Positions 9,425 to 19,085 of a DNA stretch of 64,000 nucleotides are shown one piece after another. The DNA comes from Marinospirillum alkaliphilum DSM 21637 (GTDB lineage: Bacteria > Pseudomonadota > Gammaproteobacteria > Pseudomonadales > Halomonadaceae). The stretch is from assembly GCF_900119735.1 (NCBI RefSeq), contig NZ_FPJW01000006.1:124001-188000 (forward strand), given 5' to 3'. Below the pieces are notes generated by a model. It was not told the origin of the DNA. It was given only the letters and a program-made list of their open reading frames with translations, and searched no databases. Every line of letters starts with the position of its first letter. The first letter of the stretch is position 1. Position numbers and translations under genes: made by a program.

Positions 9425-10201
9425 ATGGATCTTGCTACGCTGCTGGGCCTGGTGCTGGGGTTCACCCTGATCATACTGGCAATTATCACCAGTGCGGATC
9501 TTGGACTGTTCTTCAACCTCCCCGGTATTCTACTGGTCATGGGCGGAACCTTTTCTGCAGCCTTGATCAAGTTTCGGGTGCAGAGCTATCTGGTTGGAAT
9601 AAAAGAAGGATTTGCCACAGCCTTTTTTGAACGTAATGACAACCCGCGCGAAATTATTGCCTTGGCCAACCGCCTCTCTCGCATTGCCCGTCGTAACGGC
9701 CTGCTGGGTCTGGAAGATGAACCCATCGATAACCCGTTTTTCCAGAAGGGCGTACAGATGTGTGTAGACGGTAGCGCCCCCGAATTTATTCAGGAAGTAC
9801 TGCAAAAGGAAATGCTTCTGACCATTGAGCGTAAATCGATTGGTGAAAGGGTATTCCGTGCCTTTGGTGATTTGTCACCCGCTTTTGGCATGATCGGTAC
9901 ACTGGTGGGTCTGGTCGCGATGCTGAATAACCTGGATGACCCGACTAAATTGGGTCCGGGTATGGCGATTGCACTGCTGACCACTTTTTATGGTTCACTG
10001 ATGGCGCAGCTGGTTTTTATCCCTCTGGCTGACAAGCTGGAAATGAAAGGGGATGAGCTGCGAAACAACATGGCACTGATCGTTGATTCGGTCATGGGTA
10101 TTTATAACGGTATGAACCCGCAGGTACTGGATGAGCTGCTGGAAACCTATTTGCCGGAATACCAGCGTGGTGCCGTAAACATGACGGAAGAAATCGAGTA
10201 A
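9425..10201 (+). CDS. motA: flagellar motor stator protein MotA/PomA
   Basis: The protein has 258 residues, in the size class of the PomA (Na+-type) and MotC stators. It shows paired N-terminal transmembrane helices (LATLLGLVLGFTLIILAI and LPGILLVMGGTFSAALI), a cytoplasmic loop, and the conserved C-terminal helices with FGDLSPAFGMIGTLVGLVAML and PGMAIALLTTFYGSLMAQLVF. Together with MotB it forms the ion-conducting, torque-generating stator. It is followed by motB after 49 bp. The marine character of the strain suggests sodium coupling, but this cannot be decided from sequence alone. Confidence 0.94.
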   Translation: MDLATLLGLVLGFTLIILAIITSADLGLFFNLPGILLVMGGTFSAALIKFRVQSYLVGIKEGFATAFFERNDNPREIIALANRLSRIARRNGLLGLEDEPIDNPFFQKGVQMCVDGSAPEFIQEVLQKEMLLTIERKSIGERVFRAFGDLSPAFGMIGTLVGLVAMLNNLDDPTKLGPGMAIALLTTFYGSLMAQLVFIPLADKLEMKGDELRNNMALIVDSVMGIYNGMNPQVLDELLETYLPEYQRGAVNMTEEIE

Positions 10202-10250
10202 AGCAGACCAACCTGAGAGGTTGTCTGGCTGAAGGAGAAACACTGCTGTC

Positions 10251-11060
10251 ATGACCAAAAATGCCTTGCCGCAAAAGAAGAAAAAAGAGATCAAGGGAAC
10301 CCCGGTTCCTACATACATGATCACTTTTGCCGACATGATGACACTGCTGCTGGTGTTCTTTGTGTTGATCCTTTCTTTTTCAACCATGGAAGTGGAGCGT
10401 TTCCGTGCTATTTCCATGGCATTGCAGAACTCTTTCGGCTTTCAGATGATGAACCCGCTGAATCTGATACCCGTGGACAATCCACCTCGAACTGAAAACA
10501 TCATTGCTCCAATCAAGCCTGAACCGCCGACCACTGAAAACACTGGGATGGAAAACCAGTTGGATGCCCTGGGCAATCGACTGCAGACCAACTTTGTGGA
10601 TGAGATCGAGCGCGGACTGATCATTGTTGAGCAAGATGAAGATCACATCATTATCCGCTTTCCAGATGATTCAGCCTTTGGATCAGCCAGTGATTGGCTG
10701 GAACCACAAATGGTTCCGATCATTCAGCGGGTAGGCGACCTGATCTCCGAGTTTGAGATGTATGTGATTGTTGGTGGTCATACCGATAACATTCCCATTC
10801 ATACTGAGCGTTTTCGGTCCAACTGGGAGCTTTCCACCGCTCGCGCCATTTCGGTGGCACATGAGTTGACCTGGATGAGTGACTTGAATGAAGAGTACCT
10901 CTATGTGGTGGGTAATGGGGATGCCCGTCCGCTGGCTACCAATGCCACGCCCGAGGGACGTGCACGTAACCGCCGTGTGGAAATTCTACTGATGGAGCGT
11001 GACCTCACCGAAGAGCGCGAGGTTTTTCAGGGTATTCAGCAGATTCCTACCTATCGCTGA
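10251..11060 (+). CDS. motB: flagellar motor stator protein MotB/PomB
   Basis: The protein has 269 residues. After a short basic N-terminus comes a single membrane helix, TYMITFADMMTLLLVFFVLILS. Its Asp28 corresponds to the ion-binding aspartate of MotB/PomB. A plug/linker region follows, then a C-terminal OmpA-like peptidoglycan-binding domain (VIVGGHTDNIPIHTERFRSNWELS, then NRRVEILL). It anchors the stator to the cell wall and forms the ion channel with MotA. No other flagellar genes lie nearby, as is usual for stator operons. The PilZ/YcgR-like protein at 24.8 kb could act on this motor. Confidence 0.94.
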   Translation: MTKNALPQKKKKEIKGTPVPTYMITFADMMTLLLVFFVLILSFSTMEVERFRAISMALQNSFGFQMMNPLNLIPVDNPPRTENIIAPIKPEPPTTENTGMENQLDALGNRLQTNFVDEIERGLIIVEQDEDHIIIRFPDDSAFGSASDWLEPQMVPIIQRVGDLISEFEMYVIVGGHTDNIPIHTERFRSNWELSTARAISVAHELTWMSDLNEEYLYVVGNGDARPLATNATPEGRARNRRVEILLMERDLTEEREVFQGIQQIPTYR

Positions 11061-11085
11061 CCCAGAAACCCTTGCTTATAGCGCT

Positions 11086-11115
11086 AAAAAAACCTGCCAA
11101 TGGGCAGGTTTTTTT
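11086..11115 (+). terminator. terminator after motB
   Basis: A perfect 8-bp stem (AACCTGCC at 11091-11098, GGCAGGTT at 11103-11110) with a four-base loop is followed by a run of seven T. An A-run on the left allows activity in the opposite direction for the carbonic anhydrase transcript. Confidence 0.93.
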
Positions 11116-11120
11116 ATTAT

Positions 11121-11187
11121 CGAGTAAATGAGTATTGTGAGATCAATTTCAGGGCGGTATCAGCAAGCGCAAGGGTTGATCATAAGC
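11121..11187. repeat. degenerate partial copy of the MITE-like element
   Basis: The reverse complement of 6972-7114 can be aligned by eye with this segment. Shared blocks are GAGTAAATGAG, GAGATCAATTTCA and AAGCG..AA..GTT.ATCA, in the same order and spacing, roughly three quarters identical. Only about half the element is present, without a clear second inverted repeat. It sits between the motB terminator and the end of the carbonic anhydrase gene. Confidence 0.5.
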
Positions 11188-11190
11188 ATT

Positions 11191-11895
11191 TCAAGGCTGC
11201 TCTGGCGTATAACGTGCGCGAGGTGTGGCCATCGGCCAGGGTTCTTCATCCACCGGACGAAATTTACCCTGAGCAGCGTCATACGCAAGGATTTGGCTGG
11301 TACCCACATTGTAGATCCAGCCGTGAATAAACAGTTGGCCACTGGCCAGTCTGGATGCCACGGAAGGGTGGGTGCGCAGGTGATCCAGTTGTGCCACCAC
11401 ATTTTCTTCGGTCAGTACGCTCAGTGCATCATGGCCACCACAACAATTGTGCTCCACCACCGTTCTGGCTACTTCAGCATGGCGTAACCAGGCCTTGACG
11501 GTTGGCATGTGCTCAACTTTTTCAGGGTTCATGACGGCCTTCATGGCGCCACAGTCAGAGTGTCCGCACACAATGATGTGTTTCACACCCAGGGCCATCA
11601 CAGCGTATTCGATGGCAGTGGATACACCACCCAGCATCTGGCCGTAAGGCGGTACGATGTTACCGACATTACGGGTAACAAACAGGTCGCCGGGTTCACT
11701 CTGAGTAATCAGTTCGGGAACAACACGAGAGTCGGAGCAGGTAATAAACATGGCGCGAGGATTTTGTTCCTGCGCCAATTCTTCAAAAAAAGCCTGCTGC
11801 TGAGGGAAAACATCGTTTCGAAAGCGTCGAAAGCCCTGAATGATTTTATCCAATGCCTCGTTAGCACTTTCGGCAGTGTTTCTTGAATCCGGCAT
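11191..11895 (-). CDS. beta-class carbonic anhydrase
   Basis: This 234-residue zinc enzyme interconverts CO2 and bicarbonate. It has the beta-class motif CSDSRV with the first Zn cysteine and catalytic Asp/Arg, then HIIVCGHSDCGAM with the other His and Cys ligands. EPGDLFVTRNVGNIVPPYG is also a family hallmark. The frame is open to 12084 but runs into the MATE gene. The ATG at 11895 has AAGGAG about 11 bases upstream and begins the conserved N-terminus. It lies 32 bp downstream of the MATE gene, so both may follow metH on one transcript. Confidence 0.95.
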   Translation of the reverse strand: MPDSRNTAESANEALDKIIQGFRRFRNDVFPQQQAFFEELAQEQNPRAMFITCSDSRVVPELITQSEPGDLFVTRNVGNIVPPYGQMLGGVSTAIEYAVMALGVKHIIVCGHSDCGAMKAVMNPEKVEHMPTVKAWLRHAEVARTVVEHNCCGGHDALSVLTEENVVAQLDHLRTHPSVASRLASGQLFIHGWIYNVGTSQILAYDAAQGKFRPVDEEPWPMATPRARYTPEQP

Positions 11896-11927
11896 GATCC
11901 GGAGGTCTCCTTTAGGTAATTGCCTTT

Positions 11928-13268
11928 TTAAACTTGTAATCGCTGCCAGCGACGTTGCTGCCAGATCCAGATAAACAAACCTGAGTTGATCACCCGGTAA
12001 GCCAGTTGTGCGCACCAGATGCCCAGTAGGCCATAACCTAAATGAATGCCCGCAAGCCAGGCCATGGGCAAGAAAAACAGCCACTGCATGGACAGGCTCA
12101 GTTGCATCACCAGTCGCTGCGCACCGGCGCCCTGTAATGCCTGATTAAACACGATAGCAGCAGCATCCAGGGTGATCATGATGCCCGTGAGCATCAAAGG
12201 AATTCTGCCTAATTCGATCAAGTGGGTATCATGCAGGAAAATACCCAGAATGGCTTCAGGGAACAGCAGCATCGGCAAGCCCAGAACTGCCAGTAGCAAT
12301 GAGGCCAGCCGCATCACTTCCCAGCCCCAGCGATGGGCTTCTTCCTTTTGCTCTTCCCCGAGGCTGTGACCGACCAGTGTCATGGCTGCCATACCCAGGC
12401 CTACGCCTGGCAGAATCAGTAGCAGGGACAGGTGCACCAGCACATGGCCTACCGCCACACTGGAGGTGCTGATTTGTCCCAGAAACCAGAAAAGGATGGC
12501 GTAGCTGACGGCAAATAAAAACTGCTGAACCGAATTGGGAATGGCAAGGCGCAGGGTGCGCCATAACAGATTAAAGGTTGGAACCTTGAACAGAAAACCA
12601 CTCGGACAGGCACGCTGCCAGGTCAGCCAGCCCCACACCAGTGCGCCGGCAGTAACGGAAAGGCTGGTGCCCAGTGCGGCACCAACAGCGCCCAGCGGTG
12701 GAACACCCAGGCCACCGTGGATCAGCCAGATGCTCAACAGAATATTCAACCCATGGGTGAACAAGATGATGCGCAGGTAAATGCCTGATTCATGAATGCC
12801 GTGCCAATAACCCCTGAAACACAGGGTCAGGGCAACGGGCAGCAGTGCCAATACCCGCCACTGGAAATAATCACTGGCAACGGCCTGTACTTCAGGCGTC
12901 TGATTGATCCAGGCAACAATCCAGCCGGCTTCCAGCCAGCCAATCAATGTCAGTGGCAGTGTCACCAGCAATGCCAGCAGAATGGCAGCATTCAGTGGCA
13001 AGGCACGTACCGAGTACTCTCTGGCACCATGACGGCGTGCAACCTGAGCTTGCACCCCGGAAGATAGACCCATGATCAGGGCGGTCAGCATAAATATCGC
13101 GTAACCACCCACGCCCACCCCGGCCAGCACCGTTTCCCCCAGACTGCCGACCAGCGCCGCATCCACCAGATTCAACAGGCTCTGGCTTAACATGCCGCCC
13201 ATGATCGGCAAAGCCAGTGCCAGAATACGGCGGGTGCGCTCTTTTTGCATCGAGGGTGCCTGATCCAT
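11928..13268 (-). CDS. MATE family efflux transporter
   Basis: This 446-residue polytopic membrane protein has about 12 helices in two homologous halves, with the opening ILALALPIMGGMLSQSLLNLVDAALVG typical of the MATE (DinF/NorM-like) family. Members export cationic drugs or metabolites using Na+ or H+ gradients. The substrate cannot be inferred. It starts six bases downstream of the metH stop and has only a weak ribosome-binding site of its own, so translation may be coupled to metH. Confidence 0.93.
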   Translation of the reverse strand: MDQAPSMQKERTRRILALALPIMGGMLSQSLLNLVDAALVGSLGETVLAGVGVGGYAIFMLTALIMGLSSGVQAQVARRHGAREYSVRALPLNAAILLALLVTLPLTLIGWLEAGWIVAWINQTPEVQAVASDYFQWRVLALLPVALTLCFRGYWHGIHESGIYLRIILFTHGLNILLSIWLIHGGLGVPPLGAVGAALGTSLSVTAGALVWGWLTWQRACPSGFLFKVPTFNLLWRTLRLAIPNSVQQFLFAVSYAILFWFLGQISTSSVAVGHVLVHLSLLLILPGVGLGMAAMTLVGHSLGEEQKEEAHRWGWEVMRLASLLLAVLGLPMLLFPEAILGIFLHDTHLIELGRIPLMLTGIMITLDAAAIVFNQALQGAGAQRLVMQLSLSMQWLFFLPMAWLAGIHLGYGLLGIWCAQLAYRVINSGLFIWIWQQRRWQRLQV

Positions 13269-13274
13269 GAAGGA

Positions 13275-16200
13275 TTACTGATCCTGATCCGGATCGTAAC
13301 CCAGAACCGGCATCAGCCAGCGTTCCAGCTCCTCGAGTGACATGCCCTTGTGGTTTGCTGCACTGATCACCTGGTCTCGGGTGATTTTGCCCAGATTAAA
13401 ATACTTGCTGGCCGGATGCGCAAAATACCAGCCGGATACTGCTGCGGTGGGGTACATGGCATAACTTTCGGTCAGGATCAGCCCGGTGTGTTCTGTGGCA
13501 TTCAGCAATTTGAACAACAGGCCTTTTTCGGTATGGTCCGGGCAGGACGGATAACCCGGGGCAGGGCGAATACCCTGATAGGCTTCCTTGATCAAGGCAT
13601 TGTTATCCAGTTGTTCGTCAGCAGCATACCCCCAGAACTCCTTACGCACCCGCTCATGCATGCGTTCAGCAAAGGCTTCTGCCAGACGATCCGCCAGCGC
13701 CTTGACCATGATGGCGCGATAATCATCGTGCTGAGCCTCGTATTCCTTGGCCAGCTCTTCTGCACCTATGCCTGCGGTGACGGCAAAACCGCCGATCCAG
13801 TCGGCAATGCCTGAGTCTTTGGGCGCCACAAAGTCGGCCAGGGACTTGCAATGACCGTCCTTGTCCGGTGTTTGCTGGCGTAAATGGGTCAGGCGTTGCA
13901 CCACCTGCTGACGGGTTTCATCGCTGTAAACTTCGATGACATCATCCAGCGAGTTGGCAGGCCACAGGCCAATCACGCCACGTGCCTTGATTTTTTTGCC
14001 TTCGATCAGTTCGCTCAGCATTTGCTGAGCATCAGCAAACAGCTTTTTGGCTTCTTCACCCACCACCTGATCTTCAAAAATGGCCGGGTATTTGCCCACC
14101 AAATTCCAGCTGATGAAAAAAGGGGTCCAGTCAATGCGCTCGACCAGTTCTTCCAGTGAATAATCATCAAAAGCCTGAACACCGGTGATCCGAGGTGGTA
14201 CCGGGGGTTGTGCGCTGAAGTCCAGCTGCAGTTTACGACGGCGAGCCTCGGCATAATCACATTCAGCAGCCTTCAGGGTGCGTTTACTCTGGCGATCGCG
14301 TACCGCGTCATATTCTTCACGGATTTTTTCCATGAAGGGGGCTTTTAAGGTTTCAGACAAGAGGTTACTGGCAACACCCACGGCGCGGGAGGCATCACTG
14401 ACATAAACCACCGCTTCATCATAGTGGGGATCAATTTTCACAGCCGTGTGGGCTTTGGAAGTGGTGGCACCACCAATCATCAGCGGGATTTTAAAGCCCT
14501 GACGCTGCATTTCTTTGGCAACATGCACCATTTCATCCAGTGACGGGGTGATCAAACCGGACAGGCCAATGATGTCGACCCTTTCCTCACGTGCCTTTTG
14601 CAGAATCTTGTCTGCAGGCACCATCACTCCCAGATCCACCACTTCATAGTTGTTACACTGCAGCACCACACCGACAATGTTTTTGCCGATGTCGTGAACA
14701 TCACCCTTGACGGTGGCCATCAGGATTTTGCCCTTGGTTTGTACCTCGCCGGATTTTTCCGCCTCGATATAAGGGATCAGGATGGCCACCGCCTGTTTCA
14801 TGACGCGAGCAGATTTCACCACCTGTGGCAAGAACATCTTGCCTTCGCCAAACAGGTCGCCGACGATGTTCATGCCATCCATCAGCGGCCCTTCAATCAC
14901 ATGAATCGGGCGCTCGGCCGCCTGGCGGGCTTCTTCAATATCCACATCAATGTAGGCGGTGATGCCTTTCACCAGCGCGTGGGCAATGCGCTCATTGACC
15001 GGCAGTTTGCGCCATTCCAGATCTTCTTTTTTCTCGGCACTGGCACCATCACCGCGGTATTTTTCAGCAATATCCAGCAACCGCTCGGTAGCATCCGGGC
15101 GCCGGTTCAGCACCACGTCTTCCACGGCATCACGCAACTCGGCAGGCAGGTCATCATAAAGTGCCAGCTGGCCGGCATTCACGATGCCCATGCTCATGCC
15201 CACCTTGATGGCATGGTAGAGGAACACTGAGTGAATGGCTTCACGCACCGGATTGTTACCCCGGAAGGAGAAGGATACGTTGGATACACCGCCGGAGATC
15301 AGCGCGTGAGGCAGGTTCTTGTGAATCCATTCGGTGGCCTGAATGAAGTCCACGCCATAGTTGTTGTGTTCTTCTATACCGGTGGCCACGGCAAAAATGT
15401 TCGGGTCAAAAATGATGTCTTCCGCAGGGAAGCCGATTTCATCCACCAGCAGCCGGTAAGCACGTTCACAGATTTCAATCTTGCGCTCAAAGGTGTCGGC
15501 CTGCCCACTTTCATCAAAAGCCATCACAATGATGGCGGCGCCATAACGCTTGCACAGGCGAGCCTGCTGACGGAAGGCTTCCTCGCCTTCTTTCATCGAA
15601 ATGGAGTTAACAATCGGTTTGCCCTGCACACACTTCAGACCGGCTTCCAGAATCGGCCATTTGGACGAGTCCAGCATGATCGGCACCCGGGCAATGTCCG
15701 GTTCACCGGCAATCAGGTTCAGGAAACGCACCATGGCGGCTTGAGAATCCAGCATGCCTTCATCCATGTTGATGTCGATCACCTGCGCACCGTTTTCCAC
15801 CTGTTCCAGTGCCACTTCCAGCGCGGTGGTGTAATCCTCGGCCACAATCAGCTTTTTGAAGCGTGCGGAACCGGTGACATTGGTGCGCTCGCCGACGTTC
15901 ACAAACAGTGAGTCAGCGGTGATGTTGAAGGGTTCCAGACCCGATAAACGACAGGCAGGCGCAATTTCAGGGATCTGTCGCGGTGGGATACGGGCCACCG
16001 CTTCAGCAATGGCCTTGATGTGGGCCGGAGTGGAGCCACAACAGCCACCAATGATGTTCATCAGGCCAGACTGGGCAAATTCCACCAGAATGGCGGCCAT
16101 TTCTTCCGGCGTCTGATCGTACTCACCAAAGGCATTGGGCAGACCCGCATTGGGGTGGGCTGATACATAGGTGTCCGCAATGCGTGACAGCTCCTCAACA

Positions 16201-16985
16201 TAAGGACGCAGGTCTTCAGCACCCAGGGCACAGTTCAGGCCGATGGAGAGGGGGCGGGCATGACGCAGACTGTTCCAGAAGGCTTCCGTGGTCTGGCCGG
16301 ACAGGGTGCGCCCGGAAGCATCGGTGATGGTGCCGGAAATCATGATCGGCAGCTCATAACCCTGACGTTCAAACACTTCCTGTACAGCAAACACCGCAGC
16401 CTTGGCATTCAGGGTATCAAAAATGGTTTCGATCAGAATCAGGTCACAGCCACCCCGAATCAGTGCTTCGGTGGCTTCAATGTAGTTTTCCACCAGCAGA
16501 TCAAAGGTGACATTCCGGTAACCTGGATCATTCACATCGGGTGAAATGGAGGCAGTGCGACTGGTTGGACCCAGTACCCCGGCAACATAACGGGGGCGTT
16601 CCGGTGTGGAATACTGATCAGCCGCTTCACGGGCCACTCGGGCACCCGCTTCATTCAGCTCTGCCGCCAGTGCCTGCATGTCATAGTCGGCCTGGGACAG
16701 CTGGGTGGAGTTAAAGGTATTGGTTTCAATGATGTCCGCACCGGCGGCCAGGTATTCACCGTGCAGGCGGCGAATCAGATCCGGCTGGCTTAATACCAGC
16801 AGGTCGTTGTTGCCCTTGACATCACTGGGCCAGTCAGCAAAACGCTCTCCCCGATAATCGGCTTCCTGAAGTTTCTCTTTCTGGATCAGGGTGCCCATAC
16901 CACCATCAAGAATGACAAGGCGTTGTTTCAGGGCATTTTTCAGGGCTTCAAGGCGCGCCTGAGTGGCAGCAGCAGGGGCTTTCAT
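13275..16985 (-). CDS. metH: cobalamin-dependent methionine synthase MetH
   Basis: The protein has 1236 residues, like E. coli MetH (1227). It transfers a methyl group from 5-methyltetrahydrofolate to homocysteine. Four modules are visible in order: homocysteine/zinc domain (GGMGTLIQ; Zn cysteines in GLNCALG and GGCCGSTP), pterin-binding domain ([16 protein letters not shown]), cobalamin-binding domain with the [10 protein letters not shown] motif that supplies the lower-axial His, and the C-terminal AdoMet activation domain ([15 protein letters not shown]). I chose the ATG at 16985 over an upstream frame opening because the conserved N-terminus follows it and GGAAA precedes it. No cobalamin or SAM riboswitch is seen upstream. 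Confidence 0.97.
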   Translation of the reverse strand: MKAPAAATQARLEALKNALKQRLVILDGGMGTLIQKEKLQEADYRGERFADWPSDVKGNNDLLVLSQPDLIRRLHGEYLAAGADIIETNTFNSTQLSQADYDMQALAAELNEAGARVAREAADQYSTPERPRYVAGVLGPTSRTASISPDVNDPGYRNVTFDLLVENYIEATEALIRGGCDLILIETIFDTLNAKAAVFAVQEVFERQGYELPIMISGTITDASGRTLSGQTTEAFWNSLRHARPLSIGLNCALGAEDLRPYVEELSRIADTYVSAHPNAGLPNAFGEYDQTPEEMAAILVEFAQSGLMNIIGGCCGSTPAHIKAIAEAVARIPPRQIPEIAPACRLSGLEPFNITADSLFVNVGERTNVTGSARFKKLIVAEDYTTALEVALEQVENGAQVIDINMDEGMLDSQAAMVRFLNLIAGEPDIARVPIMLDSSKWPILEAGLKCVQGKPIVNSISMKEGEEAFRQQARLCKRYGAAIIVMAFDESGQADTFERKIEICERAYRLLVDEIGFPAEDIIFDPNIFAVATGIEEHNNYGVDFIQATEWIHKNLPHALISGGVSNVSFSFRGNNPVREAIHSVFLYHAIKVGMSMGIVNAGQLALYDDLPAELRDAVEDVVLNRRPDATERLLDIAEKYRGDGASAEKKEDLEWRKLPVNERIAHALVKGITAYIDVDIEEARQAAERPIHVIEGPLMDGMNIVGDLFGEGKMFLPQVVKSARVMKQAVAILIPYIEAEKSGEVQTKGKILMATVKGDVHDIGKNIVGVVLQCNNYEVVDLGVMVPADKILQKAREERVDIIGLSGLITPSLDEMVHVAKEMQRQGFKIPLMIGGATTSKAHTAVKIDPHYDEAVVYVSDASRAVGVASNLLSETLKAPFMEKIREEYDAVRDRQSKRTLKAAECDYAEARRRKLQLDFSAQPPVPPRITGVQAFDDYSLEELVERIDWTPFFISWNLVGKYPAIFEDQVVGEEAKKLFADAQQMLSELIEGKKIKARGVIGLWPANSLDDVIEVYSDETRQQVVQRLTHLRQQTPDKDGHCKSLADFVAPKDSGIADWIGGFAVTAGIGAEELAKEYEAQHDDYRAIMVKALADRLAEAFAERMHERVRKEFWGYAADEQLDNNALIKEAYQGIRPAPGYPSCPDHTEKGLLFKLLNATEHTGLILTESYAMYPTAAVSGWYFAHPASKYFNLGKITRDQVISAANHKGMSLEELERWLMPVLGYDPDQDQ

Positions 16986-17150
16986 CTGGGGTTTCCGAAT
17001 CTGGTTGCAAAGTTCGGCGCATTGTAACAAAAAGCCGTGGAGCTGGTCAGATAAAAAGACTGATCAAAAAGCTAGGGTATTGTCCTTGTTTACTGATTTA
17101 GCATAAGATGTTGCCATACCTAAACGTTTTCCTCTGGGGAAGAAAAAGCA

Positions 17151-17768
17151 ATGAGTGAAGCCAGTGAAGCTGAAGTGATCAGCAAACCACTTCAGATTAC
17201 CGAATCAGCCGAAAACTACCTGGCCGAACTGCTGGCCAAACAGAATGTTGAGGGCATGTCGGTGCGGGTGTTTATCACCCAACCCGGTACGCCTTACGCT
17301 GAAACCTGTCTGGCCTACAGCCGTCCCGGTGAAGAAGAAGCCACCGACGAGCTGGTAGAGCTGGAAAAAATTCGTGTGTATCTGGAAAAAAACAGCCTGC
17401 CATTCCTGGAAGAAGCCGTAGTGGACTTCAATCCGGACCGCATGGGTGGTCAGCTGACCATCAAGGCACCCAATGCCAAGATGCCCAAAGTCAGCAAAGA
17501 CAGCCCTCTGGCTGACCAGATCAACTACATCCTGTACAGCGACATCAACCCTGGTCTGGCTGCCCATGGTGGTGAGATCAAACTGATTGAAATCACTGAA
17601 GATCAGATTGCCATTCTGCAGTTTGGTGGTGGCTGTCAGGGCTGTTCAGCCGTTGACCTGACACTGAAGGATGGTGTTGAAAAGACCCTGTTGGAACGCC
17701 TGCCGCAGCTGAAAGGTATACGTGATGTGACCGACCACAGTGTTAAGGAAAACGCCTTCTACAAGTAA
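17151..17768 (+). CDS. nfuA: Fe/S biogenesis protein NfuA
   Basis: The 205 residues have two domains. The N-terminal half is a degenerate A-type scaffold domain. The C-terminal half is a Nfu domain (about 115-195) with the cluster-binding motif GGGCQGCS, Cys162 and Cys165. NfuA carries [4Fe-4S] clusters to target apoproteins, especially under oxidative or iron stress. It is divergent from metH with about 165 bp between starts. Other Fe-S-related genes in the window are sufE-like (27.0 kb) and apbC (48.2 kb), but they are not linked to it. Confidence 0.96.
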   Translation: MSEASEAEVISKPLQITESAENYLAELLAKQNVEGMSVRVFITQPGTPYAETCLAYSRPGEEEATDELVELEKIRVYLEKNSLPFLEEAVVDFNPDRMGGQLTIKAPNAKMPKVSKDSPLADQINYILYSDINPGLAAHGGEIKLIEITEDQIAILQFGGGCQGCSAVDLTLKDGVEKTLLERLPQLKGIRDVTDHSVKENAFYK

Positions 17769-17810
17769 CAGCGAATCAAGTTGTTGGCTGCACGAAGGGT
17801 ACATAAAGGT

Positions 17811-17838
17811 TTGACAGAAGCGTCACAACTGCTAGATT
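17811..17838 (+). promoter_or_regulatory. sigma-70-type promoter for the TAXI binding protein
   Basis: TTGACA at 17811-17816 is followed, after 16 bases, by TAGATT at 17833-17838. The pair lies 50 bases upstream of the binding-protein start, in the gap after nfuA. Confidence 0.6.
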
Positions 17839-17887
17839 TAAAAAAGTCTGACCAGACAAACAAGAAACTGCTTGGGAGAATAAAGGC

Positions 17888-18877
17888 ATGTCAATGCTGA
17901 AAAAAACACTGGCAACAGCTGTTGTCACCGCAGGACTGAGTCTGACCGCATTTAGCACTGGCGCTCTGGCGAATCCGAACCAGAGCTTCATCACCATCGG
18001 CACCGGTGGTGTGACAGGTGTTTATTATCCGACCGGTGGTGCCATCTGCCGTTTGGTTAACCGTGATCGTAGCCAGCATGGCATTCGCTGCTCGGTTGAA
18101 AGCACTGGTGGTTCTGCCTACAACGTCAACACCATTCGAGCTGGTGAGCTGGATTTTGGTGTGGTGCAATCCGATGTGCAGTACAACGCCTTTAATGGTG
18201 TAGCCCAGTTTGCTGATGCCGGTGCTTACACGGATCTTCGAGCTGTATTTTCGCTGCACCCTGAGGCCTTCACCGTTGTTGCTCGTGCTGATGCCCGTGC
18301 CACCGAGTTTGACCAGTTGCGTGGCAAGCGGGTCAACGTGGGCAACCCTGGTTCAGGTCAGCGTGCTACCGTAGAGCAATTGCTGGAAATTCGTGGCCAG
18401 AACATGGGCATTTTCTCGCTGGCGGCCGATCTGCGCGCTGCAGAGATGTCCAGCGCCCTGTGTGATAATCGCATTGACGCCATGATTTACGTGGTGGGTC
18501 ACCCCAGTGGTGCCATTAAAGAAGCCACCAGCAGCTGTGACAGTCGTTTTGTGAATGTGCGTGGCGACTATGTTGATGAGCTGCTGAAAAAGTATCCCTA
18601 CTACCGTCGTGCGGTGATCCCGGGTGGTGAATACACCGGCAATCCCAACGATACCCATACCTTCGGTGTTGCTGCCACGCTGGTCACCACTGCCAAAACG
18701 CCAGATGAGCAGGTTTACCAGCTGGTTCGCGCAGTCTTTGAAAACTTTGACACCTTCACCCGCCTGCACCCCGCATTTGCAGGTTTAACCAAGGAAGACA
18801 TGGTGGGATCAGGCCTTTCTGCACCCCTCCACCCAGGCGCTGAAAGGTACTATCGTGAGGCAGGTCTGCTGAAATAA
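17888..18877 (+). CDS. TAXI family TRAP transporter solute-binding protein
   Basis: This 329-residue periplasmic protein has a clear signal peptide (positive MSMLKKT, then a hydrophobic stretch ending GALA). The mature part opens with FITIGTGGVTGVYYPTGGAICRL, the hallmark of TAXI (TRAP-associated extracytoplasmic immunogenic) binding proteins. RAGELDFGVVQSDVQYNAF is also typical. It captures a substrate for the fused permease encoded downstream. TAXI proteins commonly bind glutamate, 2-oxoglutarate or related acids, but the ligand cannot be called here. A terminator after it probably gives binding protein in excess over permease. Confidence 0.95.
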   Translation: MSMLKKTLATAVVTAGLSLTAFSTGALANPNQSFITIGTGGVTGVYYPTGGAICRLVNRDRSQHGIRCSVESTGGSAYNVNTIRAGELDFGVVQSDVQYNAFNGVAQFADAGAYTDLRAVFSLHPEAFTVVARADARATEFDQLRGKRVNVGNPGSGQRATVEQLLEIRGQNMGIFSLAADLRAAEMSSALCDNRIDAMIYVVGHPSGAIKEATSSCDSRFVNVRGDYVDELLKKYPYYRRAVIPGGEYTGNPNDTHTFGVAATLVTTAKTPDEQVYQLVRAVFENFDTFTRLHPAFAGLTKEDMVGSGLSAPLHPGAERYYREAGLLK

Positions 18878-18910
18878 GGGCAGCCTGAACCCCGCAGCAA
18901 GGTGAAGCAT

Positions 18911-18944
18911 GCCAGCTACTCAATTCTGATTAGCTGGCTTTTTT
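18911..18944 (+). terminator. terminator/attenuator between TAXI binding protein and permease
   Basis: An 8-bp stem (GCCAGCTA at 18911-18918, TAGCTGGC at 18931-18938) is followed by six T. A second weaker hairpin (GCCGAA near 18964, TTCGGC near 18988) follows. Some readthrough, or an extra promoter within 18945-19085, would be needed for the permease. Confidence 0.88.
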
Positions 18945-19085
18945 ATTCCAACAAAAAAAGAATGGCCGAAGGGCGATCCTTTTCGGGCGTTCGGCTTGTT
19001 TGAGTTACATCAGGCCAGACAAGCAAGGCTGAAAATCTGTCGGTACCAAGCCCGACGACTTCAGTTTTAATAAGGGGAAAGGTGT

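Noticed and set aside
11928-12084. N-terminal extension of the carbonic anhydrase into the MATE gene
   Set aside because: The extra residues are out-of-frame MATE sequence. The ATG at 11895 with AAGGAG upstream gives the conserved N-terminus.
14598-15911. two adjoining open frames (210 and 226 codons) antisense to metH
   Set aside because: They are codon-bias shadows of metH. They have no starts with ribosome-binding sites and no recognisable domains.
16986-17150. cobalamin or SAM riboswitch in front of metH
   Set aside because: The nfuA-metH gap is too short and lacks the conserved riboswitch boxes.
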